64,000 bases of DNA, taken from contig JAGFNQ010005392.1 in the NCBI GenBank assembly GCA_024364735.1, positions 259,510 through 323,509 of the forward strand. Reading direction: 5' to 3'. The notes under the pieces were generated by a model. That model was not told the origin of the DNA. It worked only from the letters and a program-made list of their open reading frames with translations, and made no database searches. The stretch is from Boesenbergia rotunda. Taxonomy: Eukaryota > Streptophyta > Magnoliopsida > Zingiberales > Zingiberaceae. The stretch's first letter is position 1. Each line of letters begins with the position of its first letter. Of this stretch, positions 22,140-33,333 are shown piece by piece. The position numbers and the translations under genes were made by a program.

Positions 22140-22790
22140 TTATCAGACATTGATCGGTCACTCGGACCGATCAGTTACCCCTCTGACCGATCAGACTCAC
22201 CTCTGATCGATCCAGCAAGGATCTGATCGGTCACCCTGACCGATCAGAAATAAGGGATCGATCACAGACCAGTCCTCAACCATAGAACCTTCAGATGATT
22301 TCCAACAAGGCACTGATTGATCAAAGAGACCAATCAGTGATGGGCCTGATCGATCAGGCTCCTGCCTGATCGATCCAGTGAAGCTGTGATCGGTCACACT
22401 GACCGATCAGGAATCGAGGATCGGTCACCAGACTGATCCACCACCAGACTGATCCACCAGCTCACTAGAATTTCTACTAGCTCCCACAGCTCCCTAACCT
22501 AATTGATCACTTGACCGATCAGGTTAGGGCCTGATCGGTCATAGTGACCGATCAGGTCACTCCCTAACCGATCAGGAGCCATCCTGATCGGTCAGGATGG
22601 CCTTGATCGGTCTGATAGACCGATCAGGGTTTCTTACAGAGATCTTCTGATCTCTCTCTGATCGTTCACCAGAACGATCAGAAACCACACAGAATGTTTC
22701 TGTTCTCTTCCTGATCGTTCACTAGAACGATCAGACTCCCTGGATCGGTCACCAGACTAATATATTAACAAGGGAGCTCGTGACAACTCC
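22140..22790. repeat. GATCGGTC..GACCGATC hairpin array in C4 LTR
   Basis: Repeated inverted repeats such as CTGATCGGTCA-ccc-TGACCGATCAG (11 bp arms) and CCTGATCGGTCA-tag-TGACCGATCAGG (12 bp arms) are spaced along 650 bases. Two copies read CTGATCGTTC..GAACGATCAG, where both arms changed together. The partner LTR has the same array at 39340-39990, with extra mutations. Confidence 0.9.
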
Positions 22791-22859
22791 TGATCGGACT
22801 CCAGACTGATCTAGCCACTTGGCTGACTCATGCTCAGTCCCCTGGACCAAGACTTCATG

Positions 22860-23235
22860 CCCAGCTTCACTCACCGAGACTTTGTTCAACCTAGCTTTCC
22901 TCGCTAGGACCTGGCTTCACTCACCAGGGTTTCCTTCACCTAGCTTCACTCGCTAGGACCCGGCTTTACTCACTGGGGTTTCCTTCCACCTAGCTTCACT
23001 CACTAGGAGTCAACTTCACTCACCGGGGTTTCTGTCACCTGGCTTCACTCACCAAGACCCGGCTTCACTCACCGAGGTTTCCGTCACCCGGCTTCACTCA
23101 CTGGGGTTTCCGTCACGCGGCTTCACTCACCGGGATCCGGCTTCACTCACCGGGGTTTCCATCACCCGGCTTCACTCACCAGGACCCAACTTCACTCACC
23201 GGGATTTCTGTCACCCGGCTTCACTCACCGGGATT
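22860..23235. repeat. CTTCACTCACCGG direct repeat array in C4 LTR
   Basis: Units of about 28-30 bases (CTTCACTCACCGGGGTTTCC and variants) alternate CCGG and CTAG centres. The equivalent array in the 5' LTR (40040-40236 plus 41698-41745) is shorter, which accounts for most of the roughly 140 bp length difference between the LTRs. Confidence 0.85.
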
Positions 23236-23338
23236 CGTGTCCAGTCCCCGACCAGGACTTATGCCGAACATATGTTACTCACCTAAACCTAAATTGGTGT
23301 CTACACAAAAACAACAATCAGGTCAGACTGCATCAACA

Positions 23339-23352
23339 ATCTCCCCCTTTTT
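23339..23352 (-). other. C4 polypurine tract
   Basis: The minus strand reads AAAAAGGGGGAGAT immediately before the 3' LTR, the plus-strand DNA primer site of copia elements. From 23353 to 23527 I see only noncoding internal sequence. Confidence 0.85.
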
Positions 23353-23532
23353 GTTGTTTGACAACCCGATTCTTTGTTTAGGTATTAGAAATCAATTGAC
23401 ATCAAATTTCACTATTGCAAGGAAATCAGAGTCCTCCCCCTACAATAATTATATTAGTGATAAACCCTAAACTTAACTAACCATCCTCTCCCCCTTTGTC
23501 AAACACCAAAAAGGGTCTGGTCTGGTTGTTAA

Positions 23533-23731
23533 TGTTAGAGGTTGCAAGGGTGCAAACTTAGTCCCACATTGAGAAACACATGGAAAGATCATTGGTTTAT
23601 AAGGAATATGATATCTCCATTGACATGAGGCCTTTTGGAGAGAGCCCAAGAGCAAAACCATGAGGGCTTAGGCCCAAAGTGGACAATATCATGTCATTGT
23701 GGAGATATCTAAATTTCTTTTGGTCCTAACA
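23533..23731 (+). repeat. TRIM LTR copy a
   Basis: This copy differs from copies b and c at a few bases (CCCACATTGAG instead of CCCATATTGAG; TTTCTTTTGG instead of TTCCTTTTGG). Copies b and c are almost identical to each other. Confidence 0.93.
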
Positions 23732-23969
23732 AATAGTATCAGAGCCAGGTTGCTCATCTAGATCTAACCATGTGCATTAAGTCTTAAATAAAGGATATGT
23801 GGGCTCCCGTGTCTTGATCAAAGAGGACCAGTTCTAGCTGTGGCTAGGTGGTGAAGTCCTAGTAGGTCAGGTGGACCGAGGTGTAGAAAGTCCTAGTGGA
23901 TCAGACATCAAGAACGGAAAAGGTTTCCGTTTGTGGTGGGGGCATGTGGTCCTTTGTTTAAAGGGGGAT

Positions 23970-24168
23970 TGTTAGAGGTTGCAAGGGTGCAAACTTAGTC
24001 CCATATTGAGAAACACATGGGAAGATCATTGGTTTATAAGGAATATGATATCTCCATTGACATGAGGCCTTTTGGGGAGAGCCCAAGAGCAAAACCATGA
24101 GGGCTTAGGCCTAAAGTGGACAATATCATGCCATTGTGGAGATATCTAAATTCCTTTTGGTCCTAACA
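23970..24168 (+). repeat. TRIM LTR copy b
   Basis: The middle LTR, shared by the two tandem units. It is preceded by a polypurine tract and followed by a primer-site-like sequence. Confidence 0.93.
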
Positions 24169-24406
24169 AATAGTATCAGAGCCAGGTTGCTCATCTAGAT
24201 CTAACCATGTGCATTAAGTCTTAAATAAAGGATATGTGGGCTCCCGTGTCTTGATCAAAGAGGACCAGTTCTAGCTGTGGCTAGGTGGTGAAGTCCTAGT
24301 AGGTCAGGTGGACCGAGGTGTAGAAAGTCCTAGTGGATCAGACATCAAGAACGGAAAAGGTTTCCGTTTGTGGTGGGGGCATGTGGTCCTTTGTTTAAAG
24401 GGGGAT

Positions 24407-24605
24407 TGTTAGAGGTTGCAAGGGTGCAAACTTAGTCCCATATTGAGAAACACATGGGAAGATCATTGGTTTATAAGGAATATGATATCTCCATTGACAT
24501 GAGGCCTTTTGGGGAGAGCCCAAGAGCAAAACCATGAGGGCTTAGGCCTAAAGTGGACAATATCATGTCATTGTGGAGATATCTAAATTCCTTTTGGTCC
24601 TAACA
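24407..24605 (+). repeat. TRIM LTR copy c
   Basis: The right terminal LTR, followed directly by the target duplication GTTAA. Confidence 0.93.
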
Positions 24606-24846
24606 GTTAAGTTTAAACCAACTCCCCCTTAAACGAGGGTCTGTCCCAGAACAAATAAGAGATAATAATTGGTAAGCATATGAAAAGCATATGAAATAAA
24701 TATATCAAGACAAGATATACATATGCATCATATGAAAGTAAACATGGACAGCAAAATCATGGATTAGTAGTCATACACAGAATCCATCAGAATGTCATAC
24801 ATAAAGTCAGGGAATAGTAGTCATAATCAGAGTACAACCAAAAGTA

Positions 24847-26480
24847 TCACTCCTGATCAGCGGGATCATCAGACTACATCGGATTGAACGAGGTGTCATC
24901 GACAGGCAGGAAGCTCCCCGGAGCAGTGCTGCTGGATGACGGAAAACCAAGAAATGTCTGCTGTGGCTGATGACCAACCATCCAAGCGCGCCACTCAGCA
25001 AACATCTCCCTCTAATCAGCACGCATCCCAGAAATCTCGGACCGGATCTCAGCCCGAAACTCCTGCTGACCGGCACGCAACCCAGAAATCTTAGACAGGA
25101 TCTCAGACTGAAACTCCTGCTACCCGAGCTCTATCAAGTGTAATCTGTGGTCCATAGTCTGCTCGAGCTCGGCGATCTGCCATCAGAGATCTGGGTCCGC
25201 CTCGTAGTCGTCCTCTGCTGCAGCGGGCACACCCTGATGTCCAACTAGTGCTGCTGCTACCTAAATGTGTGCTGCCCATGGTAGCTCCCCCAGACCCCTC
25301 CCATCCTTCCACCTAAGCCCATGAGGATCGACAATAATGCCAGACTTGGCAAACGCACGTCTCCCAAGTCTGCAGTCTTGCCGAACCATCGACACAGTCC
25401 TGCCCTTGGACACATCAATACTGACTGACTGGAGCCAGTCAGTAATAATGTGACCGAAGGGCATATAAACTGTACGACGCTCGGTCTGACTATAGGTGAT
25501 AATGGAAAAATAGATGACCGTCATGATGTCAAAATCTAGCTACCGATGCATCCCCTAGAGCATCAAGCAGTGATAAGGACGGATCTCTACTAGGGGTTTT
25601 GAAGTAATAGGCACAAGACAGTTGGTGATAATCTTAAAGAGGATATAATCAACAGGGGATAGTTTGAGAGTAGCAAAAGTGGGGAAGTCACCGGCAAGCT
25701 CATCGAGACCATCCGGCCTGAGGTGGCCAAAAAAATTCTCGTAGATGGAATTAGGGGTGACTCCATCGAAAGGAGCTGGTATTGGATCTGGAACACAAGG
25801 GTAGAGTGGAAAGTTATTACCCGATCGTCGACAAGCTAGGTACTCAGAGAAAACGGGGTAATTAAAATTGAGATTGGTTCGGGCGACTCGGGTGGTAAAC
25901 CCCATACCACTATCACTGATAAGGTTGTTATAGAATTCTGAAACCAAATCAATATTGATTTGCCGCTCAAGACAAAGTATTGATTCCAGATCATAATACT
26001 CTATAATCTGTCTCACTGATGGACAATGTTCATATACAAATGATTTGTCCACAGATTGATAGGAGAGGAGTTTGAAGGTACGATTTTGGAAGTCCTGTTC
26101 GAAAAGTGCATTGGGAAATCTGGAACTGGAGGATGGTTGAGGTCTGGAAGATGAGGAAGGGGCTTTGGACCTCAAGGTTCCCTAAGCAGGGGCCTTCCCC
26201 TTGCAAGATTTCCTAAGAGTTGATAATAGGTCACGACAAAAGAAAGAGAATTGGTGATCATGGCACAGAAAGAAAATTGGTGATCATGGCATAGAAATTG
26301 GTGATCATGGCACAACAATGGGTGATCACGGCAAGATCATGGCACAACCAACATGAATGGGATTTGAAGTTAAGGGCACGACATAGAAAGTAAAACTAAT
26401 GGTTAGTTCCCAACATACACAAATATAAAGCGATTAGGAGAGAAAAACAAAACCACAAGAACATCTTACTTGGGAGCCAT
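24847..26480 (-). pseudogene. C4 third ORF (env position), spliced, decayed
   Basis: An extra gene between pol and the 3' LTR on the same strand as pol. The ATG at 26480 gives an 11-base exon (26470-26480), then GTAAGATG..CTCTTAG defines a 257-base intron (26213-26469), and joining restores a frame that begins MAPKK. The body (24847-26212) is Ser/Pro-rich at first, then has a folded-looking part (INIDLVSEFYNNLI, NFNYPVFSEYLACRR, LPVxx-like ITSKPLVEIRP) and a C-terminus with repeated QEF-SEI-ISGLRA units. In-frame stops occur near 26193, 25530, 25261, 25176, 25120 and later; the longest open piece is 25555-26175. No signal peptide or membrane segment stands out, so an envelope role is not supported. 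From memory it resembles proteins annotated as plant transposon proteins; I cannot assign a function. Confidence 0.65.
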
Positions 26481-26639
26481 GAGGTTGTTTGGGTTGTTTG
26501 AGAAGAACACACAAGTGGCTCTCTGAAACTTGCGCAAGAAAGAGGACCTCAGGAGCTTGCAGTCGCGAACTCACAGAGAAGAGGTAGAAGTTGAAGTTTG
26601 GGCGGCTAGGGTTGGGTGAAATGAAGGTTTGAGTGATTT

Positions 26640-27140
26640 AATAGGTTGGAGGACCAACCACCAACCGAAATCAATGCTGCTGATCGGATCGACCATCCGA
26701 TCCAAAGTACCCAGACCGATCAGGAAACCTCCTGATCGGTCAGAGTGGGTTCTGATCGGTCTGCGTGATCGATCAGGGAAGTCCTTGATCGGTTTGCGGA
26801 TCAATCAGAGAACCGAATAGAAGCTCTGTGAGCGTTCTGAACGGGCAGTGGACCGATCAGATGCAGCCCTCATTGGTCAGCCTGACCGATCAGGAATAGC
26901 CTGATCGATCGGTGGACCGATCAGTTCTGATACAGAGGCATTCTGTGGATTTCTTACAGAAACTTCCTGATCGGTCTACTGGATTGATCAGAATCAGCTC
27001 TGATCGGTCTGCCTGACCGATCAGGAACAGCCTGATCGGTCGGTGGACCGATCAGGTTCGATTTATTGAGAGGTTTGATCGATACAGAAGTATTTTGAGG
27101 GGATATCTGATCGATCCGTAGACCGATCAGATTTTAGATG
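26640..27140. repeat. LTR-type GATCGGTC hairpins upstream of C4 third ORF
   Basis: The same inverted-repeat motif as in the C4 LTR (for example CCTGATCGGTC-ggtg-GACCGATCAGG near 27031) recurs about ten times, starting roughly 160 bases upstream of the third ORF's start. The rest of 26481-27657 is noncoding, with a CT- and AT-rich stretch. Confidence 0.85.
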
Positions 27141-27657
27141 GGTTTCTGAAACTCTGATGCATTTCAGAAACTCTCGTTCAAACATACCACTCAACCTCTA
27201 ATATAACCAGAATTTATTCCTCTGACCCTAAAAGGGTTCCCTCATCCGGTATTGTATTTTTCCATGTTTGCAATCAAGATAGGGTTGTGTCCTTATGAAT
27301 TAAAAAAAAATCCGAAATAGATTTGTAAATCCAACCAATTGAAATCAAGTTTGTATCAAAAATAAATCTCCAATCATGTTTCCTTGATTAGAATGTCCAA
27401 GTATGTTCTTGGAACCAAATACACATGTATTATGTATTGGTTTTCCCCATACTTGGTCAAATTAATGATTTTTGTCTCTTTAACCTAATTGCTCAATGGA
27501 TGCATGAACATTTTGAGTAATTAGGTTGATCCTAACATCTCACCCCATTTCTAGCAATCAAAAATATTTTGTTAACCCTTATAGTTTGTGTGAGCCCCAA
27601 GTTGCCCAAGAATTGTTACCCAACAATTAGAAATGATCATGAACGGTTTTTACAATC

Positions 27658-30046
27658 CTATTGAGCACGACACATTCCCAACTCCCTCCTTAGGAACCTA
27701 AATTCATTTTCAGGGAGTGGTTTAGTGAAAATGTCTACTATATTCGATTTTGACTCCACATGTGAGAGTACAATATCTCCTCTAGCAACATGATCTCTAA
27801 TGAAGTGGTGACGCACTTCAATGTGGTTGATCCTTGAATGATGGACTGGATTCTTTGTAAGGTTTATTGTGCTTATGTTGTCACACAACACTTGCACACC
27901 TTTGTAGAATAATCCATAGTCCTCTAGTGTGTGTATCATCCACAACAATTGTGATACACTCTCTCCCATGGCGATATACTCTGCCTCGGTCATGGAGAGA
28001 GTAACACAATGTTGCTTCCGACTTGACCAACTCATTAAGGATGATCCTAAAAATTGGCAACCCCACTTGTGCTTTTCCGATCCAACTTGCACCCAGCATA
28101 GTCAGAATCGGTATAGCCAATTAAGTCAAACAACTCTGTACGGGGGTACCAAAGACCAACTCCAATAGTGCCCTTAAGGTATCTCAAAATTCTCTTTACA
28201 TTAATTAAATGAGATTCCTTGGCACAGACTTGGTATCTAGCGCACATACCTACAGTAAAAAGAATATCTGGGCGACTAGCTGTGAGGTATAGCAAACTAC
28301 CTATCATACTTCGATATTGGGTTAAGTCAACGGGCTTCCCACTCTCATCATTGTCTAACCTCGTATTCGTCCCCATGGGAGTGGTTACCTTTTTAGAGTC
28401 ACTCATGTTGAATTTTTTGAGCATCTCTTGAGTGTATTTAGATTGATGCACATGGATTCCGTCTCGAGTTTGCTTGATCTCAAGTCCAAGGAAGAAGGTC
28501 AATTCTCCCACTAGACTCATTTCAAACTCACTCGCCATGTGTCCAATAAACTCATTCAAATAACCCTTGTTGTTGGAGCCACAAATTATATCATCGACAT
28601 ATACTTGGGCTACAAATATATTGTCACCATCTCTTCGTAGAAATAGTGTAGGATCTATTTGTCCTCTCACGAAGCCTTTTTCAATCAAAAATGTCGACAA
28701 CCGCTCATACCAAGCCTGAGGTACTTGTTTTAGGCCGTAAAGAGCCTTCTTGAGCTTAAACACGTGATTTGGAAATTCAGAATTTTCAAACCCCCGTGGT
28801 TGTTCAACATAGACCTCTTCTCTAATGAAACCATTCAAGAAGGCTGATTTAACATCCATTTGATAGAGTTTGAAACCTCTATGTGCTGCAAATGCAAGCA
28901 TCAACCGAATTGATTCCAATCGTGCCACGGGAGCATAGGTCTCATCGTAATCAAAGCCTTCAACTTGACTATAGCCCTTGGCTACTAAGCGTGCCTTATT
29001 TCTTACGATTTCTCCCTTATGGTTTAATTTGTTCTTGAAGACCCATTTAGTTCCAATAATTGTGGTCTTCTTAGGTCTAGGAACTAAATCCCAAACTTGG
29101 CTTCTCTTAAATTGACCTAACTCATCTTGCATAGCAATGATCCAATCGGAATCATGCAATGCCTCGTCAATGATCCTAGGTTCAATTTTAGAGATCAAGG
29201 CAACCTCATTAGTCTCATTCCTGAAGAATGATCTAGTTCTAACCCTATGATGGATATCTCCAACAATTTGGTCTTGGGGATGACTAGAGGCTAACCTAGT
29301 TTGTCTTGGTGTTGGAGGTGCTTCCTGGATGGTTTCACTAGACACATGCTCAGACTTAGGGTCCGACTGAGCTTCATGTCGTCTAGGCTCACCATCATCA
29401 AATTCATCTGCAACACTTCCAACACTTAGACCTTCATTCAATCCTAACTTCCTAAGTTCCAATTGAACTCCTTCTATATCTTCTGATTGATCAATTGCCT
29501 TTGGGATCTCCTCAAATACAACATCAGAAGATTCTTCAAATAACCTAGATTTCTTGTTGTAGACTCGGTAAGCCTTGCTAACAAGGGAATACCCGACCAG
29601 TATCCCTTCATCATCTTTAGCTGTGAACTTCCCAAGATGATCCTTGGTATTTAGAATGAATACCTTACACCCAAACACCCGGAGATGTTTAATCGTAGGT
29701 GGCCTTCCAAACCAAAGTTCATGTGGAGTCTTTCCTAAGAACTTATGAATGAGGACTCGGTTTTGCATATAGCAAGCTGTGTTTACAGCTTCAGCCCATA
29801 AGTAGCTCGGTAAAGAGTACTCATTAAGCATGCTTCGTGCAGCCTCTTGTAAGACTCGGTTCTTCCTCTCTACAACACCATTTTGCTGTGGTGTTCTAGG
29901 AATAGAGAACTCATGTCTATACCCTTTTTCTTGACAAAATTCTAAAAACCTATGATTTTGAAATTCTCCTCCATGATCACTCCTAATTGTTTTAATTGTT
30001 GTAGATTTTTTATTTTCAATTCTTCTACAGAAAGAAATAAAAATAT
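27658..30046 (-). pseudogene. C4 copia integrase C-terminus, reverse transcriptase and RNase H
   Basis: This is the best preserved pol in the window. Integrase end: IRSDHGGEF and NGVVERKNR (about 29870-30000), then YLWAEAVNTACYMQNR. RT: WVFKNKLNHKGEIVRNKARLVAKGYSQ, YQMDVKSAFLNG, ALYGLKQVPQAWYERLS and QVYVDDIICGSNN, with an intact YVDD active site. RNase H: YTDSDYAGCKLDRKSTSG, then after a frameshift near 28060 MTEAEYIAMGES and IADVDIFTKP-like VDIFTKPLPENEF, ending at 27658. The frame from 29831 to 28047 is continuous. The motifs and the large 3' region fit the SIRE/Maximus lineage. Confidence 0.92.
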
Positions 30047-30488
30047 CTAAGGTTTAATCCTTATGTTTAGAAAATAAGTCCAAGTATATCTTGTATAGTC
30101 ATCAATGATTACAAAGCAATACCTACTACCATTCAATGAAGTTATTGTACTACAATCAAATAAATCCATATGTAATAAATCCAAAGAGGTAGAGGTACAT
30201 ACAGCGCTTTTACCTTTGTGAGATGCTTTTGTTTGCTTACCCATTTTACATGCATCACATAGCTTCTCCTTTTCGTATTTGATGCTTGGTAAGCCTCGTA
30301 CGAGTCCTTTGTTGGTCAATTTTCAGATATTCTTCATGTTCACATGTGCCAATCTCCGGTGCCAAAGTGAGGGCTCTTCTTCTTTTGACATGAAACACTT
30401 AATAGAAGCATTAATAGCATTTTAAATGAAACTTGATAGATATTGTTTATTCTTGTGCCTACTAGTACCGTGTCAAGTGTGTCATTAT
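30047..30488 (-). pseudogene. C4 integrase zinc domain and first catalytic residue
   Basis: This reads WHRRLAHVNMKNI, a TGA, then CDACKMGKQTKASHKG (the HHCC zinc domain) and LLHMDLFDC, FVIIDDYTRYTW, which includes the first Asp of the DDE triad. A one-base frameshift and a stop near 30047 separate it from the rest of integrase. It is cut at 30488 by solo LTR S2 and resumes at 32346. Confidence 0.88.
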
Positions 30489-32340
30489 TGTTGGGTATAG
30501 CTTGGCGGGTTTCCCTAGCAAATACCTAGTCGATCCGAGAGACCTCTCTATGCCTACTGATTAAAAATTTAATCCGAATAGAGAGTCGTTTCCCATCGAC
30601 CGTTTCGTGCCGTATCGAACGATCCAAATTGCAACTTAGCCAATTACTAAAATTGGCCTTACAATTTGCTCGACCGTTCGACCGTGGAAAAGGCGATGAG
30701 TTGATCGCCGGCTTTTGTGTTTATGGTCGGGGTCCAGTTAAGAATTTATTAAACATATTTTGCAAGCAAAACAATAAATTCTATCAGAAAAAATGACAAG
30801 GCATGTTAACATGGCACATAAATGACATAAGGAAATACAAAGGAGCGTATGGAAGGTTATACCTTTCCGATCACCTCACGGTCTTCTACCTTATGTCCCT
30901 CCCTTCGCGGACGTCGTGTGGGCGATGACCTACCGCGATCCGAGATCACCAAGAGCTCCAATCAATCCATTTCTTCAACCGGCCGAAAACCCTAGGCCCT
31001 AGGGTTTGCGCCACCGGCGCCTCTTCCCTTCCCTTTGCGCCGCCATCCACCGGAGCCGGCTCCAAGCCCTCCGGATCAGAAGTACACCTCGAGAGGAAGA
31101 TGAAGAAGAAGAAGAAGGAGAGAAACAACCTTTTTCTCAGCCACAAAAGCCCACGCAACCTCCTCCTCCTCTAGCTTGCGGCGCCGGCGCAACCTTAGGT
31201 TGCGCCGCCTACAACCGGCCGCCGGCGCCTCCCTTGACCTCCCGAAGCACCACGAAAGGTAGAGGACTCCTCTACCTTTCTTTTGTAAGCCTCAGCCGGA
31301 GTTTGGTGGAGGAGGGAAGAAGAACCGAGGAGCTTCCTCTTTTTCTTTGTTGCGCCGCCGAGAGAGAGAGAGAGAGAGGGAGAGGAGAGGGTTTTGTCTT
31401 GGCTCTAGGATGATTAATTGGCTTGGTTTCTTGATCTCATAGGGTATTTATAGGGCTAAGGAAAGGACCAAGAGGAGAAGTTGGTTCTTGGCCCGCTAAT
31501 GGATCCAAACCTGATCCATTAATTAAGATCCATTCCACTAAAGGATCTTAATTGAACTTACCTCACAAACCCCCATATTTTCATATGGGCTCCACATATT
31601 ACGAGTCGTCCATCCCCCCATGTTTAAGATCGTGCATGCCCATTAATTAATTAAATTACTGATAATTTAAATTAATTAACTTCTGGATCCTTGATTAGTA
31701 TCACTCAACCTTATCAACGTGCCTGATCAAATCCACCTGTAGGGTTTGACACGATGAACCTTTTGAGCTCATCAAGGGGGCATCATCATCCTGACTCACT
31801 AGGACACAGATTCCGTCAATAATCATCGGCACATCATATTATTAATATTATTTTCTAACTTACCGGGTCTGTCGATCTAACAGAATAGATCTCGCCCTTT
31901 GATAAATCAAAGAAATAATAAATAATAATATATGCCCGATATTATTTCGGGATTAAGAGATCGTCCTCCATAATAACAACTGAGGTCCTATTCAATTATC
32001 CAGTCAATACAAATCGGATAACTTCGGGGTTCGGTCCTGCTCAATGTACTCATAGCACACTAGTGTAGTCCTATGGTCAAGACCAACCACACCTAACTAC
32101 ACTACAACCATCCCGATGGGTTGTCCAATTCCATCTCGGTTGTGAGCCTCTATTTATGCTAAGTAAGAAACTGATAACATGATCTTCCGTGTGATACCAC
32201 ACACCATATTATCTACATTGCAATGCAATGGGACTTCGTGTATGTACTATTATAAACAAACACCTAGTGTAGTGTGATTTTCTTTTCATAAAAGATGTTC
32301 ATATAATAAAAGTCATGTCTTTCAGTATACACATCTTACA
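30489..32340 (-). mobile_element. Solo LTR S2 (X family)
   Basis: This is 1852 bp from TGTTGGGTATAG to CATCTTACA, flanked by a perfect TSD ATTAT (30484-30488 and 32341-32345). On the minus strand CTATAAATA (31445-31453) precedes a CT-rich GC leader, and the LTR ends in CATACCCAACA. The open frames inside (for example near 31006-31413) are GC-rich leader, not genes. Same family as S3, the X LTR and the fragment at 63459. Confidence 0.92.
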
Positions 32341-32345
32341 ATTAT

Positions 32346-32612
32346 GTCTAACTAGACATTGACTTGGGTGAAACTCAATTATGTATCCCGCATCACACAA
32401 TTGACTGACACTTAGGAGATTGAAAGTCATCCCCTTAACTAGAAGGACATTTTTGATTCTATTACATTTGGATATTTGAATGTCTCCTATCCCTACAACC
32501 TTAAGACTACCATGTTACCAAATGATACATTACCTCTATTTTTGCTTTGTAGAGTAGTGAACAAAGATCTATCCCCGATCATGTGTTTGGAGCACCCACT
32601 ATCAACAAATCA
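32346..32612 (-). pseudogene. C4 aspartic protease region
   Basis: This reads VDSGCSKHMIGD, the copia protease active site (Asp-Ser-Gly at about 32595-32603), then FNLLSVSQLCDAGY leading to the integrase. A TGA at 32610 replaces the Trp usually found three residues before the active-site Asp, so the frame is broken from gag. Confidence 0.85.
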
Positions 32613-33328
32613 AGTTGATAGATACTCCCCCTCAATCAATGCATACACAATACAAAAAGTGGAAGATTTAGGTACCCAAACCTTGGGACCTAATGCACCT
32701 TCAATGCATGATTTTGGCACCCATGCCTTAGTCATTTTCTTTTGAACCCTAGAAATCTTTGATGATCTAACATGGGTTCTTGACATCAATGAGACAAAGG
32801 TTGGTTTTTTAGGTCGGTATCCTATACCGGCCTTGTTATAAACTGCTCTTTGAGCGTTTAGGATCATGTCCAAAGTCTTGGAGCTAGTTGAGAATTTCTC
32901 AAGAAGACTCTTGAGTTTCTCAACCTCACTCTTCAAGGCTTTGTTCTCATCCTCTAGGAGTTCAACATGCAAATTATCAATATCCTCATCCTTAGAGGAT
33001 TTTAACTGTTCTACTTCTACTTTTAAAGACTTCACTTTTTCCTTATACTTCTTTAACAAATTAGTTAAGCATGCAATGGTTCTATAGCATTTATCTAACT
33101 CAGGAGAGATTACCTCTTCATCATCCGAAGATGATGAAGTCGCGGTTGATGGCTCACTTGCTTTGTCACTGATCTCCACGTCTTCTATGGCCATGAGAGC
33201 TACATGGCGAGTGCTCTTCTCCTCCTTTTCCTCCTCGGATGAACTGGACGAAGACTCATCCCATGTGGCCTTCAATTCCTTCTTCTTCCTTTTTGATTTC
33301 TCCTCCTTCTTCTTTAGTTTTGGACATT
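32610..33328 (-). pseudogene. C4 Gag C-terminal part with coiled coil
   Basis: This continues from the zinc knuckle split by S3 (ECPKLKKK at about 33300). It has a Lys-rich and Ser/Glu-rich stretch (ESSSSSSEEEKEEKS) and then a long heptad region (LLKKYKEKVKSLKVEVEQL, LKSEVEKLKSLLEKF) that should form a coiled coil. It ends in YNKAGIGYRPKK and a basic tail. Such a coiled coil after the knuckle is typical of SIRE-like Gag. Confidence 0.85.
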
Positions 33329-33333
33329 CATTA

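Larger units (their letters stand above)
21225..23338 (-). mobile_element. C4 3' LTR
   Basis: This is 2114 bp with the same ends as the right copy (38420-41853). On the minus strand, U3 starts at 23338 with a CTTCACTCACCGG repeat array, then a hairpin array at 22140-22790, then the transcribed part ending in CCCCCCTCTCTAGCC..CCAACA. Confidence 0.92.
23533..24605 (+). mobile_element. TRIM in tandem form: three LTRs and two internal units
   Basis: Three 199 bp LTRs (23533-23731, 23970-24168, 24407-24605), each TGTTAGAGG..CCTAACA, alternate with two 238 bp internal units. Each internal unit starts with a primer-site-like TAGTATCAGAGC two bases after the LTR and ends with the polypurine tract AAAGGGGGAT. 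The whole is flanked by a perfect TSD GTTAA (23528-23532 and 24606-24610). The internal units have no coding capacity. Terminal-repeat retrotransposons in miniature of this form depend on enzymes from other elements. Confidence 0.95.

Noticed and set aside
24847..26480. Calling the C4 third ORF an envelope gene
   Set aside because: Position fits, but I see no signal peptide, transmembrane segment or cleavage site in the readable parts.
31006..31413. Proline- and serine-rich ORFs (also 33837-34292, 61255-61494)
   Set aside because: They lie in the GC-rich leader of X-family LTRs, appear on both strands, and are not conserved in frame between S2 and S3.
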